Below the pieces are notes generated by a model that did not search any database, was not told the origin of the DNA, and saw only the letters and a program-made list of their open reading frames with translations. A stretch of 64,000 nucleotides of DNA, from positions 992,001-1,056,000 of the forward strand of contig JHVA01000001.1 of NCBI GenBank assembly GCA_000688615.1. Direction: 5' to 3'. This DNA comes from Acidobacteriaceae bacterium KBS 146. GTDB taxonomy: Bacteria > Acidobacteriota > Terriglobia > Terriglobales > Acidobacteriaceae. The position numbers and the translations under genes are program-made. Below are positions 17,830 through 27,600 of the stretch, in pieces; within the stretch, counting starts at the first letter, position 1; each line of letters starts with the position of its first letter.

Positions 17830-18060
17830 TAGGACGTGGCAGATGCTTCGGCTACCACCTTCTGTGGACGATACTTCTGTCCCCTGAATCATTCCCTCTC
17901 GTGACCAGCACGGCAGGAATCGTCCGTAAGTTGTGTACCGGCTCCCCTTTGGCACGTTGCCAGGCGCGGTTAGAAACCGTTGCCCCCAGCCGGACCAATC
18001 GACGAAACCCGCGATCGCATGCGCTCGAAGGAATCCTTCCAATATTCCATGGAGGACAGG

Positions 18061-18894
18061 ATGTTCAAACGCATCGCCCTGCTTGCTCTCTTTGCCTCAG
18101 TCGCTTGTCCCGTTGTCGTTGCCCAGAGTAATTTCTTTAAAGCGTGGGAAGACCGTGTACGCGCTACCTCAGCAAAACAGCCTGCATGGCCGGTCCCTCT
18201 TGTCACTCCGTCTTCGGTCATTGTCCAGCTCGCCCGTGTCGACTTCCTCCACCAGTACACCTCGACACACACCGAAACCTGGAACTATGACAACGGTAAG
18301 GGAGTCAATCTGATTCCCTTTGCACGAACGGAAGTAGACATCAACCTGCCACCATACATTCAACACAACGCACCGAAGGTGCAGGACGGCACGGGCGATC
18401 TCTCGTTCGTTGCAAAATACCGAATGTTCTCTGCGACAGAGGGTGGAAATTACTCGACCTCAGTGCAAATGGCCATCTCCGTCCCGACTGGGAGCTACAA
18501 AAACGGAACCTCGGTCTCCACCCTTACGCCAACCTTAATCGCCGGCAAAGGATTCGGAAAATTCGATATCCAGTCTGCGCTTGGCGGCGTGCTTCCCACC
18601 AGCTCGGTCCAGACTCTCGGCCGCTCTATCGCATGGAATACCGTCACGCAGTACAAAGTCGGCAAATATCTCTGGCCAGAGCTCGAAGCCAATGCCAGCT
18701 ACTTTCGAGGCGGCCCGAATGACGGAAGAACACAGGTATTTCTTACTCCAGGAGTAATGGTAAGCAAAATCAAGTTGCGTCACGATCCTAAAGATCGCCT
18801 TGGCCTTCTCTTCGGAGGGGGCATGCAGATTGCAACCTCGCACTATCACAGCTATAACCACGGCCTGGTTCTTACCGGCCGCCTCACCTTTTAA
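18061..18894 (+). CDS. Outer-membrane beta-barrel protein, MetA-pathway/transporter-like family
   Basis: A 277-residue secreted protein with a clear signal (MFKRIALLALFASVACPVVV, cleavage after AQ) and alternating amphipathic strands ending in LTGRLTF, an outer-membrane barrel C-terminus. GTGDLSFVAKYRMFSA and QMAISVPTGSY recall the phenol MetA-pathway-type outer-membrane family (PF13557). GGAGG stands 5 nt before the ATG. It is divergent from the nitrate operon and upstream of the HemD-GAF-ANTAR gene, so a role in nitrate-related outer-membrane transport is possible but unproven. Confidence 0.7.
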   Translation: MFKRIALLALFASVACPVVVAQSNFFKAWEDRVRATSAKQPAWPVPLVTPSSVIVQLARVDFLHQYTSTHTETWNYDNGKGVNLIPFARTEVDINLPPYIQHNAPKVQDGTGDLSFVAKYRMFSATEGGNYSTSVQMAISVPTGSYKNGTSVSTLTPTLIAGKGFGKFDIQSALGGVLPTSSVQTLGRSIAWNTVTQYKVGKYLWPELEANASYFRGGPNDGRTQVFLTPGVMVSKIKLRHDPKDRLGLLFGGGMQIATSHYHSYNHGLVLTGRLTF

Positions 18895-18912
18895 CCTACC
18901 GTGCAGCACGAG

Positions 18913-18946
18913 GACAGAGCAGATCGAAGTTTGACTTTGCTCTGTC
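18913..18946 (+). terminator. Stable hairpin between the outer-membrane protein and HemD-GAF-ANTAR genes
   Basis: GACAGAGCA (18913-18921) pairs perfectly with TGCTCTGTC (18938-18946). The loop contains a second small stem, AAGT/ACTT. It starts 19 bp after the stop. No U tract follows, so it may be a processing or attenuation structure rather than a strong terminator. Confidence 0.45.
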
Positions 18947-19042
18947 TCTGCGGCGCGACTAAAATTGACTTGTCACCTCCGTCTGCAAACGCTGCGGCAG
19001 CACGCAGGAGACAACCCCGATAACACCCGATTGGAGGAAGCG

Positions 19043-20689
19043 TTGGCACATGCAAGCTTCAAAGGACTTCGTGTACTCTCACTGGAGTCCCGCCGGGCAA
19101 AGGAAGCGGAAAAGCTAATCCGCACCTACGGCGGCGAAGCGATCGTCGTGCCTTCCATGCGAGAGGTCGGCCTCGAATCCAACGAGGAGACCCTCGAATT
19201 TGCCGCAAAGCTGCTGCGAGGAGAGTTCGACCTTGTCGTCTTTCTCACTGGAGTCGGCGTTCGGACCATGCTCAACGTCGTCCAGGCTCGGTTCGACCGC
19301 GAAGAGTTTCTCGAAGCCCTGCGCAAGGTAAAGATCGCGGCTCGGGGAGCCAAACCAACCACTGCGCTTCGCGAACTGAAAGTACCCGTACATGCCATCT
19401 CCGAAGAGCCCAGCACCTGGCGCGAGTTGATGCGAGCCATGCGCGAGACCTTCGGCGAATCACTCTCCGGAATGCGCGTTGCCGTGCAGGAGTACGGAGC
19501 TTCCAACCCTGAATTTTTGGCAGAGCTCAGCAGCCGTTGCGAGGAGTTGTCAAAGGTTCCTGTCTATCAGTGGGCTCTTCCGGAAGATCTTCAGCCGCTG
19601 CAGGACTGTGTTCAGAGCCTTGTAGATGGCATGATCGACGTTGTTCTGTTTATGACCGCCGTCCAGGTCATCCACCTGTTCCAGGTCGCCGAGCAGATGG
19701 GCGTTGTAGAGCAGCTCCGCGAAAGCCTGCGGTCGACCGTCGTTCTTTCGATCGGACCTACAACATCCGAAGAGCTCGCGCACTACGGCATTCAGCCCGA
19801 CTTCGAACCTTCTCGTCCGAAGATGGGCTTTCTCGTCAACGAGGCAGCCCAATACGCCGGTCGCCTTCTTGAAGAAAAACGAAATAAAAAAATCGAAAAT
19901 GTCTTCTCCGATTCCAGCCCTGGAGAGACTGATGCACCCCAACCGGTACGCCGAGTCGCGATCTCCACGCCGACAATGGCCGGTTTTCGCGACGATCTGC
20001 AGCAGATCGACTTTCTTCATGAGATTAGCAGCAGGATCGCTGCAGCAGACTCGCTTCACCTGGTTCTCGACCGGATCGTCTCTTTCATCTCAAGCGTCAT
20101 CCCTTGCGATTCCTGTTTTGTCTACGTGCTTGAGGGCGACAATCTCGTCATGCGCGCCTCAAAAAATCCGCATGCTGATCTTGTCGATCAGGTTGGCATC
20201 CAGATAGGACAGGGAGTTACAGGTTGGGTGGCAAAGTACCGGCAGCCTGTCGCCCTCGCCTCAGGAGCATCGAACGATCCTCGTTTCAAAGCCTTCAAGA
20301 ACATTCCCGAAGACCACTTCGAAGCGATGCTTTGCAGCCCCATCATCTGTGCTAACCGTGTCGTCGGAGTCATCAATCTGCAACACCGTCTCTCCTACAA
20401 GCACACGACGCACGAGGTTCGCCTGCTCTCAACCCTCGGCTATCTTGTTGGCGCCGAGATCGAAAGAGCCCGCCTGGAAACAGAAAACTCCCAGCTTGCC
20501 AATCGCCTTGAAACCCGCAAGGCCGTCGATCGTGCGAAGAGCGTCCTCCAGCGAGACCTTTCTCTCAGCGAAGATGACGCGTACCAGATGATGCACCGCG
20601 AAAGTCGTCAACGCAGAAAGTCCATGCGGGAGATTGCAGACGCGATCCTCCTTTCCGAGGAGCTGAGGCGAACCCAGGGCGGAAGCTGA
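19043..20689 (+). CDS. HemD-like domain fused to GAF and ANTAR domains, putative RNA-binding antiterminator
   Basis: A 548-residue cytoplasmic protein with three parts. Residues about 5-275 are a uroporphyrinogen-III synthase (HemD) fold (FKGLRVLSLESRRAKEAEKL, DLVVFLTGVGVRTMLNVV, LSIGPTTSEELAHYGIQPDF). Residues about 324-480 are a GAF domain (LDRIVSFISSVIPCDSCFVY, GIQIGQGVTGWVAKYRQPVA). Residues about 487-541 are an ANTAR domain (TRKAVDRAKSVLQRDLSLSE, then MMHRESRQRRKSMREIAD). ANTAR domains bind paired RNA hairpins and block termination; NasR does so for nitrate genes. Adjacency to a nitrate operon suggests it senses a tetrapyrrole or nitrogen signal and acts on leader RNA, which is inference. 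The TTG at 19043, 5 nt after GGAGG, is preferred to the TTG at 18965. HemD catalysis may or may not be retained. Confidence 0.85.
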   Translation: MAHASFKGLRVLSLESRRAKEAEKLIRTYGGEAIVVPSMREVGLESNEETLEFAAKLLRGEFDLVVFLTGVGVRTMLNVVQARFDREEFLEALRKVKIAARGAKPTTALRELKVPVHAISEEPSTWRELMRAMRETFGESLSGMRVAVQEYGASNPEFLAELSSRCEELSKVPVYQWALPEDLQPLQDCVQSLVDGMIDVVLFMTAVQVIHLFQVAEQMGVVEQLRESLRSTVVLSIGPTTSEELAHYGIQPDFEPSRPKMGFLVNEAAQYAGRLLEEKRNKKIENVFSDSSPGETDAPQPVRRVAISTPTMAGFRDDLQQIDFLHEISSRIAAADSLHLVLDRIVSFISSVIPCDSCFVYVLEGDNLVMRASKNPHADLVDQVGIQIGQGVTGWVAKYRQPVALASGASNDPRFKAFKNIPEDHFEAMLCSPIICANRVVGVINLQHRLSYKHTTHEVRLLSTLGYLVGAEIERARLETENSQLANRLETRKAVDRAKSVLQRDLSLSEDDAYQMMHRESRQRRKSMREIADAILLSEELRRTQGGS

Positions 20690-20734
20690 TGCATCTCTCC
20701 GCGAGACTCGTCTGTGCTCACGCTCATGCGCCAA

Positions 20735-21676
20735 TCAGGTTCCCGACGCCTCAATATCCTTCATAACCTGCCGCTGCGGCAAGCTCACGACGATCGCCAC
20801 CGAACCCAGCACAATGACCAACCCCACCCACTGGCTCACCGAAAGCTGCTCTCCCAGCAACAACCATCCCAACACCACCGCCACCAGGGGATTGATATAA
20901 GCATAGGTCGCCACTGACCCTATCGACACTCGCCGTAGCAAGTACGAGTACGCGGTAAAGCCAATCAGTGTGCCGCAAACTGCCAGGAAGATCAGCGACC
21001 CCCACGCCGCCATACTCCACTGCGACGATCGTAATCCGCCCACCGCGCCGCCGATCAGAACGTCGACAGTTCCTCCGATCAGCATCTGCCACGACGTGCA
21101 CACTAGTGTCGGCGCTTCAAACTTCATACGGCTTAGTAGCACCGATCCCAATGCCCACGCTAGCGCCGCAGCAAGCAGGCCCAATGCCGCCGGCATCACT
21201 TTGGCTGGCAGCAACCCTTCGTGCAAGGTGTGTCGCAACAACATAGCGACCCCCAAAAACCCAGTACACACCGCTCCCCATTCGCGCACCGATGTAACGA
21301 ATCTTCTGCCAATCAGTGTCTCGATCAACGCGATGAAGAGAGGGATCGTGGAGATAAGCAGAGCTGTCAGTCCCGCCGGGAGCGCTTTGCCTCCATAGCT
21401 CAGTAGCATCGTGTTACACGTGAACATCAGCAACCCGAGCCCAGTTACCCGCACCAGATCTCTCCGCCCAAGCCTCAAGTGATCGCCGCGCAATCTCACA
21501 AAGGCCAGCAGTAACACTCCTGCAATCAGATACCGGATACCCGCGACAAATGCAGGATGTACCAGTTGGGCCGAGTAACGTATGGCAACAAAAGCGGAGC
21601 CCCAGAACAGATACACGCAAGCAAACGCAACTACCACTCTGACTGTCTGGTTCCGGGAGGGGGCGTTGTCTTGCAT
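20735..21676 (-). CDS. EamA-family (DMT superfamily) inner-membrane exporter
   Basis: A 313-residue protein with ten hydrophobic helices and the duplicated EamA domain. The first half starts VYLFWGSAFVAIRYSAQLVH and contains FVAGIRYLIAGVLLLAFVRL; the second half ends with ATYAYINPLVAVVLGWLLLG. This is the YedA/RhaT-like drug-metabolite group, often exporting amino acids or metabolites; substrate unknown. It converges with the HemD-GAF-ANTAR gene (45-bp gap with no clear terminator) and lies 50 bp downstream of the sulfatase stop on the same strand, so read-through from the sulfatase is possible. Confidence 0.85.
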   Translation of the reverse strand: MQDNAPSRNQTVRVVVAFACVYLFWGSAFVAIRYSAQLVHPAFVAGIRYLIAGVLLLAFVRLRGDHLRLGRRDLVRVTGLGLLMFTCNTMLLSYGGKALPAGLTALLISTIPLFIALIETLIGRRFVTSVREWGAVCTGFLGVAMLLRHTLHEGLLPAKVMPAALGLLAAALAWALGSVLLSRMKFEAPTLVCTSWQMLIGGTVDVLIGGAVGGLRSSQWSMAAWGSLIFLAVCGTLIGFTAYSYLLRRVSIGSVATYAYINPLVAVVLGWLLLGEQLSVSQWVGLVIVLGSVAIVVSLPQRQVMKDIEASGT

Positions 21677-21726
21677 GATGGCTCGTTACCGCTCGCTTTC
21701 ATTGCCTTCGGCGAGCCGATACGACT

Positions 21727-23415
21727 TCACACAGGCTTGGCGAACAGCTGCATGTCGCCATTTGTCTTAGGCAGTGAATTATATCGAGCCACACGGAACT
21801 CCGCCCAGTATCCAATCCATCGAGGATCACGCTCCAGCTGTTCTCCGAGCAACCGAATCATCTCCTCACGAACCTTGGCGTACTCCGGTTGATCGATCAG
21901 GTTCACCGCATCCACTGCGTTCAGATCGTAGAGCTCGTCGTTCGGGGAGCTCAGGTTATAGGCATATAGAAAATGACGGCCTTCGGCGGTGCGATGCTCA
22001 AGACCGCAAGCAAAGTTGACTCCCACATGCCATCCCCCGAAGAACAGCAGGCCATCGCGCTGAGGTGCCACCTCCCCACGCAGCAGGGGTATCAGCGAGA
22101 CACCATCGAAGCTAGCCTCCGGTGCAATACCCGCTGCATCCAGCAGCGTCTGCGAAAGGTCCAGCAGCGACACCGAATCCTTTACCACTCGGCCTTGCGC
22201 TTTCACCGCAGGCTTCACCACTAACGGAACTCGCAGCACATCCGGATAGAGATAAACGCCCTTGTCCACCATCGCCCGTCGTCCATTCATCTCGCCGTGG
22301 TCACTCAGAAACACCACGATGGAGTTGTCGTAGAGCCCTGACCGGCGCAGCTCTTCCAGGAAGATGCCGATCGCGCGATCGACGATCTCCATCTGTAGGA
22401 TGTAAGCCACGCGATAGTCGATCAGCGTTTGAGGATCATAGATCCCCCAGTACTTGCGATATACATCAAGAATCTCCGGCTCGTCGGGATCCTTCATAAA
22501 GTCACGCTGCCGCACGCTGTTGTAGGAATCCGGCAAACCAATCTCACGCCGAAGCTCCTTCTCGCGTTGTTCGTACCCCGCAGGGATCGAGAAGGGCTGG
22601 TGAGGGTCAAAGATATCCAGCTGTAGATAGATCGGGTGTCCGGCAGGATTCTCGGTCGATGTAATCGAACGAAGCATCTCGACAGCGCGCGTGGCAAGGA
22701 AGCAGGAGTATTGGGCCTCGAATGGAAAGGGCTTGCCGTCCTCTTGCACGATCCATCCCCCGGCGGAATTCCCTGGTGTCATACGATCCTGCATCCGAAA
22801 CACGATCTCACGAGAATATTTCTGAGGCTTCACTCCCAATCGACGTTGATGGGCCAGAAAGGCCTCGTCGTCAAAGACCGGTGGGGACCACCTATCCCAC
22901 GGCTGGTCATTTTCACCGAACGCATCCAAAAACTTCTTCGTTCCCAGATGTCCTTTGCCCGCCTGTCGCGTGACATAGCCGTCAGCCCGTAGGTATTCAG
23001 GAAAGATGATGTCGTTGGGACGAAGCTGCGTCTCTAGCCCCTCCGGCGCACGCTCTCCGTTTCCCTGAATGTAGCTGTAACGGCCGGTCATATACGAGGC
23101 TCGCGAGGGAGCGCACAGGGGAACGGTGCAGAATGCGTTCGAAAAGAAGGTTCCATCCGCCATCAACGAGCGAATGTTGGGCAACCTCACCAGCTTCGAA
23201 AGCGGACGGTCCGGATGATAGAGATCCGGACTCACCATGTCGGCAGAAATGACAAAGATATTCGGCTGCTTCCCGACTTTCGTCCGCAGATAAGGGCCTA
23301 CGCCCGCCCGCTGTTGAACATAGTGCCTGCTGGAGGCTTGTTGAGTCTGGGCAGAAGTGAATACGCTACTTACGGCAGCGCTTGCAGCAGCTCCGAGAAA
23401 TTGCCTGCGATCCAT
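21727..23415 (-). CDS. Tat-exported type I sulfatase
   Basis: A 562-residue alkaline-phosphatase-superfamily sulfatase. MDRRQFLGAAASAAVSSVF is a twin-arginine signal. The active-site signature CAPSRASYMTGR places the formylglycine-forming Cys at residue 101, and IVVFLSDHGEMNGRR holds conserved metal ligands. The Cys must be converted to formylglycine by a maturase, not seen in this window. Upstream, at 23455-23468, is a copy of the palindrome that also precedes the TonB receptor, so the adjacent LacI regulator probably controls it. With an arabinofuranosidase and a second sulfatase nearby, a sulfated polysaccharide is a likely substrate. No strong ribosome binding site precedes the ATG. Confidence 0.88.
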   Translation of the reverse strand: MDRRQFLGAAASAAVSSVFTSAQTQQASSRHYVQQRAGVGPYLRTKVGKQPNIFVISADMVSPDLYHPDRPLSKLVRLPNIRSLMADGTFFSNAFCTVPLCAPSRASYMTGRYSYIQGNGERAPEGLETQLRPNDIIFPEYLRADGYVTRQAGKGHLGTKKFLDAFGENDQPWDRWSPPVFDDEAFLAHQRRLGVKPQKYSREIVFRMQDRMTPGNSAGGWIVQEDGKPFPFEAQYSCFLATRAVEMLRSITSTENPAGHPIYLQLDIFDPHQPFSIPAGYEQREKELRREIGLPDSYNSVRQRDFMKDPDEPEILDVYRKYWGIYDPQTLIDYRVAYILQMEIVDRAIGIFLEELRRSGLYDNSIVVFLSDHGEMNGRRAMVDKGVYLYPDVLRVPLVVKPAVKAQGRVVKDSVSLLDLSQTLLDAAGIAPEASFDGVSLIPLLRGEVAPQRDGLLFFGGWHVGVNFACGLEHRTAEGRHFLYAYNLSSPNDELYDLNAVDAVNLIDQPEYAKVREEMIRLLGEQLERDPRWIGYWAEFRVARYNSLPKTNGDMQLFAKPV

Positions 23416-23454
23416 AGAGTCTGTTCAACACCATACCCTGCGTACCCGAAAAAA

Positions 23455-23468
23455 GTAAAGCATTACAT
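23455..23468. promoter_or_regulatory. Operator copy 1, GTAAAGCATTACAT, before the sulfatase gene
   Basis: GTAAAGCATTACAT lies in the 47-bp gap between the sulfatase start (23415) and the stop of the LacI-family gene (23463), and partly overlaps the latter's end. The same 14 bases occur before the TonB receptor gene at 24628-24641. The dyad GTAA-N4-TTAC fits a LacI-family operator. Its position 40 bp upstream of the sulfatase ATG suits repression. Confidence 0.55.
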
Positions 23469-24485
23469 TCTCCCCTTGCGCACCTTCGTATTTGGAACTC
23501 TCCCCGTCGACGCCCGCGGAACCAGGTAAGGCGAGATCACTGCCGGGAGATGCTCTCTACACTCGCCTCGAGCCGATTGCAGACAATAGAACGCGCGAGT
23601 AGCAATCTCTTTCCGCGATAAATGGAGTGTCGTTAGAGAAGGATGAACGATCTCGCAGAGAAACAGGTCGTCGAAACCGATCAGAGAGACCTCCTCAGGA
23701 ACCTTATGCCCCAGCCTGCTCGCCGACTCGAGGAAACCGATCGCAGTCATATCGTTCGAACAGACCATCGCCGTCGGACGATGTCGCATGGAAAACAGGC
23801 TCTCTGCAGCAAACTTCCCCCCCGTCAGTCGGTGGTCACCCTCAAAGATCCAGTCATCCCGAAGCGCAAGATGACACGATTTCACCGCCGCAAGAAAAGC
23901 TTTGCGTCGGCGTACTGCCGAGCTCTGGGTGGCTGGGCCTGCGATGAAACCGATCTTCTGATGACCGAGCATTCGCAAATGCTCAATCGCCTCAATGAAA
24001 CCCTGGATGTAATCCACGCTGACGATCTCGAAGTCGGAAGCCAGCGATGGTTGATTCAGCACCACGATCGGTATCGATGCGGGACGCAACAGGCTCACCG
24101 CTGCATCGCTAACCTCGCTGGTGAAGATCGCAAGGCCATCGACGCCTCGCTCCAACAATCGGCTGACCGCAGCTACCAGCCGTTTCTCACTGTAACCAGT
24201 GTTAGCGATCGTGACATCGATACCATGCTGTGTCGCAAGAGATTCAAAGTGCTCAATCAGATCGGGAAAGAAGGGATTGCGAATGTCGGAAACAATAATG
24301 CCAAACAGGTTGCTGCGTCCCGAGCGAAGGCTGCGCGCATAGCTGTTTGGCCGATAGTTCAACTCCTCGACAGCCGCGCGCACCCGAGCCGCCGTGCTCT
24401 CGCGAACCTTGTTCGACCCATTCAGGACGCGGGAAACCGTAGCCGTGGAGACCCCTGCCTTCTGTGCTACTTCAACAATGTCCAT
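23463..24485 (-). CDS. LacI-family transcriptional repressor
   Basis: A 340-residue regulator. MDIVEVAQKAGVSTATVSRV is the LacI helix-turn-helix, then VLNGSNKVRESTAARV and the hinge YRPNSYARSLRSGRSN. Residues about 60-335 form a periplasmic-binding-protein-like sugar sensor (GIIVSDIRNPFFPDLIEHFE, HQKIGFIAGP, AMVCSNDMTAIGFLE). It lies between the sulfatase and the divergent TonB receptor, both preceded by the same palindrome, so these are its likely targets. The inducer is probably a sugar released from the polysaccharide, perhaps arabinose-containing. The ATG at 24485 is preferred over a GTG at 24503 because the helix-turn-helix begins immediately. Confidence 0.92.
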   Translation of the reverse strand: MDIVEVAQKAGVSTATVSRVLNGSNKVRESTAARVRAAVEELNYRPNSYARSLRSGRSNLFGIIVSDIRNPFFPDLIEHFESLATQHGIDVTIANTGYSEKRLVAAVSRLLERGVDGLAIFTSEVSDAAVSLLRPASIPIVVLNQPSLASDFEIVSVDYIQGFIEAIEHLRMLGHQKIGFIAGPATQSSAVRRRKAFLAAVKSCHLALRDDWIFEGDHRLTGGKFAAESLFSMRHRPTAMVCSNDMTAIGFLESASRLGHKVPEEVSLIGFDDLFLCEIVHPSLTTLHLSRKEIATRAFYCLQSARGECREHLPAVISPYLVPRASTGRVPNTKVRKGRM

Positions 24486-24584
24486 GATCCCCAGCACCCA
24501 CAACTCTCAAGCTGCGCAACAGTATACCCATGGCGACCTCACCACCGAGTAATGATCCGTTATGGTCCCTTTCCCCCGTGATGC

Positions 24585-24641
24585 TTGACAAAAGTTTTAT
24601 GTAAATCATATTCTCGCTGAACAAAATGTAAAGCATTACAT
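24585..24641 (+). promoter_or_regulatory. Promoter and operator copy 2 for the TonB receptor gene
   Basis: TTGACA (24585-24590) is followed after 16-17 bp by CATATT (24607-24612), a sigma-70-like promoter. Just downstream of the expected start lies ATGTAAAGCATTACAT (24626-24641), a 6-bp-arm dyad sharing 14 bases with the site before the sulfatase. An operator at this place would block initiation or early elongation, as LacI-family repressors do. A weaker relative (ATGTAAATCAT) overlaps the -10 region. Confidence 0.55.
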
Positions 24642-24677
24642 CAATAGCACTATTGCAGAACTATCAGGGGGTAGCAG

Positions 24678-27600
24678 ATGAAATTCCTTCGTTCTATCTG
24701 GTGGGGAACTATCCTAACCGTCATCCTTCTTCCAGCTCTCGCAGTCGTCGTTCAGGCTCAGAGCGGCACCTCATCGGTTGCCGGAACCGTCACCGATTCA
24801 ACCGGAGCTGTCATCCAAGGTGCCCGCGTCATTCTTACCAACTCGGCCACCGGAGTTATCCTCAACGCCATTACCGATCCGGCCGGCAACTACTCCTTCC
24901 CCACCATATCCCCCGGCACCTACGCCATTACGATCGATAAAGAGGGCTTTGCCTCCTACCGCGTCTCGCATCTAACCGTGGCCGTCGGCCAACGTGCAAG
25001 CCAAGACGTCGCACTCAATCCAGCATCGACGGCAACTGTCGAAGTTAATGCTAGCGGCCTGACCAACCTGCTCGACACTGAGTCGAACGACCTCGGCACC
25101 GTCATCGGCCCCACCAGCGTCAACCAACTCCCGCTCGCGAACAGAAATTACCTGCAACTTGGCTTGCTCTCGGGCGCGACTCAGAAGGTCAGCGGCGCCG
25201 CCGCCAGTTCCACCTCACAGACCGGCCACGATGACGTGGCGATCAACATCGCGGGCAATCAGCCTGATTTTACACTCTACGTCGTCAATGGCCTGCAGAC
25301 GCTGGGCAGCCGCGCCGGCAATACCTCGCTCAATCTATCTGTCGGTGCCATTGACCAGTTCGAGGTGCACTACGGCTTCTTCATGCCTGACCTCGGTCCG
25401 AACCCTGGCATCGTCGACGTCGTCACTAAGAGCGGCGGAAACCGCATTCATGGCGAGGTCTTCGAGTTCGTGCGAAACAATCAGATGCAGGCGCGTGACT
25501 TCTTCAACGTCAATGCCGCGGGTGTTCCGACCAAGCCAGGCCCGTATCATCTCAATCAGTTCGGCTTTGATTTCGGCGGTCCCATCCTGCACGATAAGCT
25601 GTTTTACTTCGTGAACTATGAGGGCTACCGCCGCACTACTTCAAACGTGCAGAATGCGACGACTCCCACTGCAGCGATGTTCTCCGGCGACTTCTCCAAC
25701 AGCGGCTTCACCATCTACGATCCCGCGACCTACAACCCTGCCACCGGTCAGCGCAGTCCCTTCCCTGGCAACAAAATTCCTGATTCGCGTATCTCGCAGA
25801 ACATCAAGGGGCTGCTCCAGTACTACACACCCGGAGCCACACGGACGACCAACAACGTAGTCGGCACACCCAAGGCAACTTACAATTCCGACCAATTCAT
25901 GGGCAAGATTGACTACAACATCAATGCGAACAACCAAATCTTCGTGCAGGGAAATTGGCTTAACTCACCTGTGAACAATCCCGGCCTCTTCCCTGGACAG
26001 GGCATCTCGTATCCGCTCGACACAGAGCTGGTCAACGTCGGCTGGAACTCGACCATCGGCTCCAACAAAGTGAACGTGCTGCGCATCGGCGGCATTCGCG
26101 ACTCCGTGTATTCGCAGGGCGTTGAGGTCAACGGCATCCAGACCAAGCTCAACATCACGGGTACGGCCGACGTGAACGGTGTGCCCAGCATCAATTTCGC
26201 CAATGGTTATAGCGGCTTCGGCACCTCGACAGGTCTCATAGGAAATCTCGATAACAACTACCAGATCCAGGACAGCTTCAACTGGCTTCTGGGCAAGCAC
26301 CAGATTAAGTTCGGGGTCGATCTCGCCTATCTGCGTACCATCCAGTCAAGCGCCAACGCAAATGCGCGAGGCATCTTCAACTTCAATGGAAATTACACCG
26401 CACAGTTCGTGGCCGGCGGTTTTAACCCTGTAGCGGGAACTGGCAATTCCTTCGCAGATTTTCTGCTGGGAGCGATCAACACCGGACAGTCCATCGGCAT
26501 GCCGCGCACTCACCTTCGCTGGACCACCGTGCAGCCGTATGTGCAGGACACCTGGAAGATCTCCAAGAATGTGACCGCCAACGTAGCCCTGGCCTGGTAC
26601 GGCGCAACCTCTCCCAACCCCAGCGGTCCGGACAGAAACCTGATCCACGCCTTCGATTTCAACGCAGGTAAGCCAATCTTCTCCGCGCTTGGCCAGGTCA
26701 ATCCTGCTGTCTACCCGATGACACTGACGAACTGGGCTCCGCGCGTCGGAATCAACTATGCTCCGCCCGCTCTAAAGGAGACGGTCATCCGGGCTGGTTA
26801 TGGTCTTTACTACACGACACAGGAGGCTGTGAACTTTCAGTACGCAGTCGTCTCACAGGTCATCTCCATCAACAATGCTATCTCCAACAAGCAGCCCAAC
26901 CCGCAGTATGTCCTCGGGGTGAACGCGATGCCAGGCTTCACCGTGGGTCAGATCACGCAGCCACAGGCTGACGCGATCACCGGACCTATTCAGTACCTCA
27001 GCGCCACGCAGCGCTCGCCCTATGTTGAGCAGTGGAATGTCGATGTGCAGCACAATTTCGGTCCGAAGAATCTGCTCGACGTGGCCTACATCGGCAACAC
27101 CTCACACCGGCTCCCTTACAATTGGAATCCCTTTGACTGCTCCTCGCCTGGGTCCAACCTCTGCTTTGACTCCAATAATCCATACAACGGCAAGTTCACC
27201 TACATGCAGGAAGTCGATAACATCGGCCTTGGCAACTACAACGCTCTTCTGGTTAAGTTCCAGCGCCAGTTCTCTAATGGATTCAGCCTGCTGGCTAACT
27301 ACACCTACTCAAAGGCACTCGCTGCCTCGCAGCAGGGCAGCAACGGCACACTCAACCAGCGGCGCAGCTGCATCCCTTGGTGCGACTATGGCCCCACCAC
27401 TTCAAACACCCCGCACTCGGTCGTCATCAGCGCGGTGTACGAGCTTCCTTATGGCCGTGGACGGCACTTCGGCAACACCGTCAATTCCGTTGTGAACGGT
27501 GTGCTCGGCGAATGGGATGTCGACGCAATCGTCAACATGCAGTCCGGTCTTCCCTTCACCATCACCGCTCCGAACAATACCGCATGGTCGCCAGGACAGG

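Larger units (their letters stand above)
17484..18060. promoter_or_regulatory. Divergent control region and long structured leader of the nitrate operon
   Basis: This 577-bp gap holds no convincing protein gene. It contains an inverted repeat TGACAC-N6-GTGTCA at 17812-17829 and a run of four hairpins at 17648-17765, all upstream of nirA on the minus strand. The hairpins are listed separately. If transcription starts near the inverted repeat, the nirA transcript would have a leader of about 300 nt. I saw no U-tract terminator on the minus strand here, so a simple terminator/antiterminator switch is not evident by eye. The plus-strand part before 18061 shows no clear promoter. Confidence 0.45.

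Noticed and set aside
17484..17830. Classical ANTAR two-hairpin target with terminator in the nirA leader
   Set aside because: Loops with A at position 1 and G at position 4 on good stems were not found, and the minus strand has no U-tract terminator there. Only the looser twin-hairpin observation is kept.
17627..17830. 67-codon minus-strand ORF upstream of nirA
   Set aside because: No ribosome binding site or recognisable family, and it overlaps a region explained by hairpins. Kept only as an alternative reading of that region.
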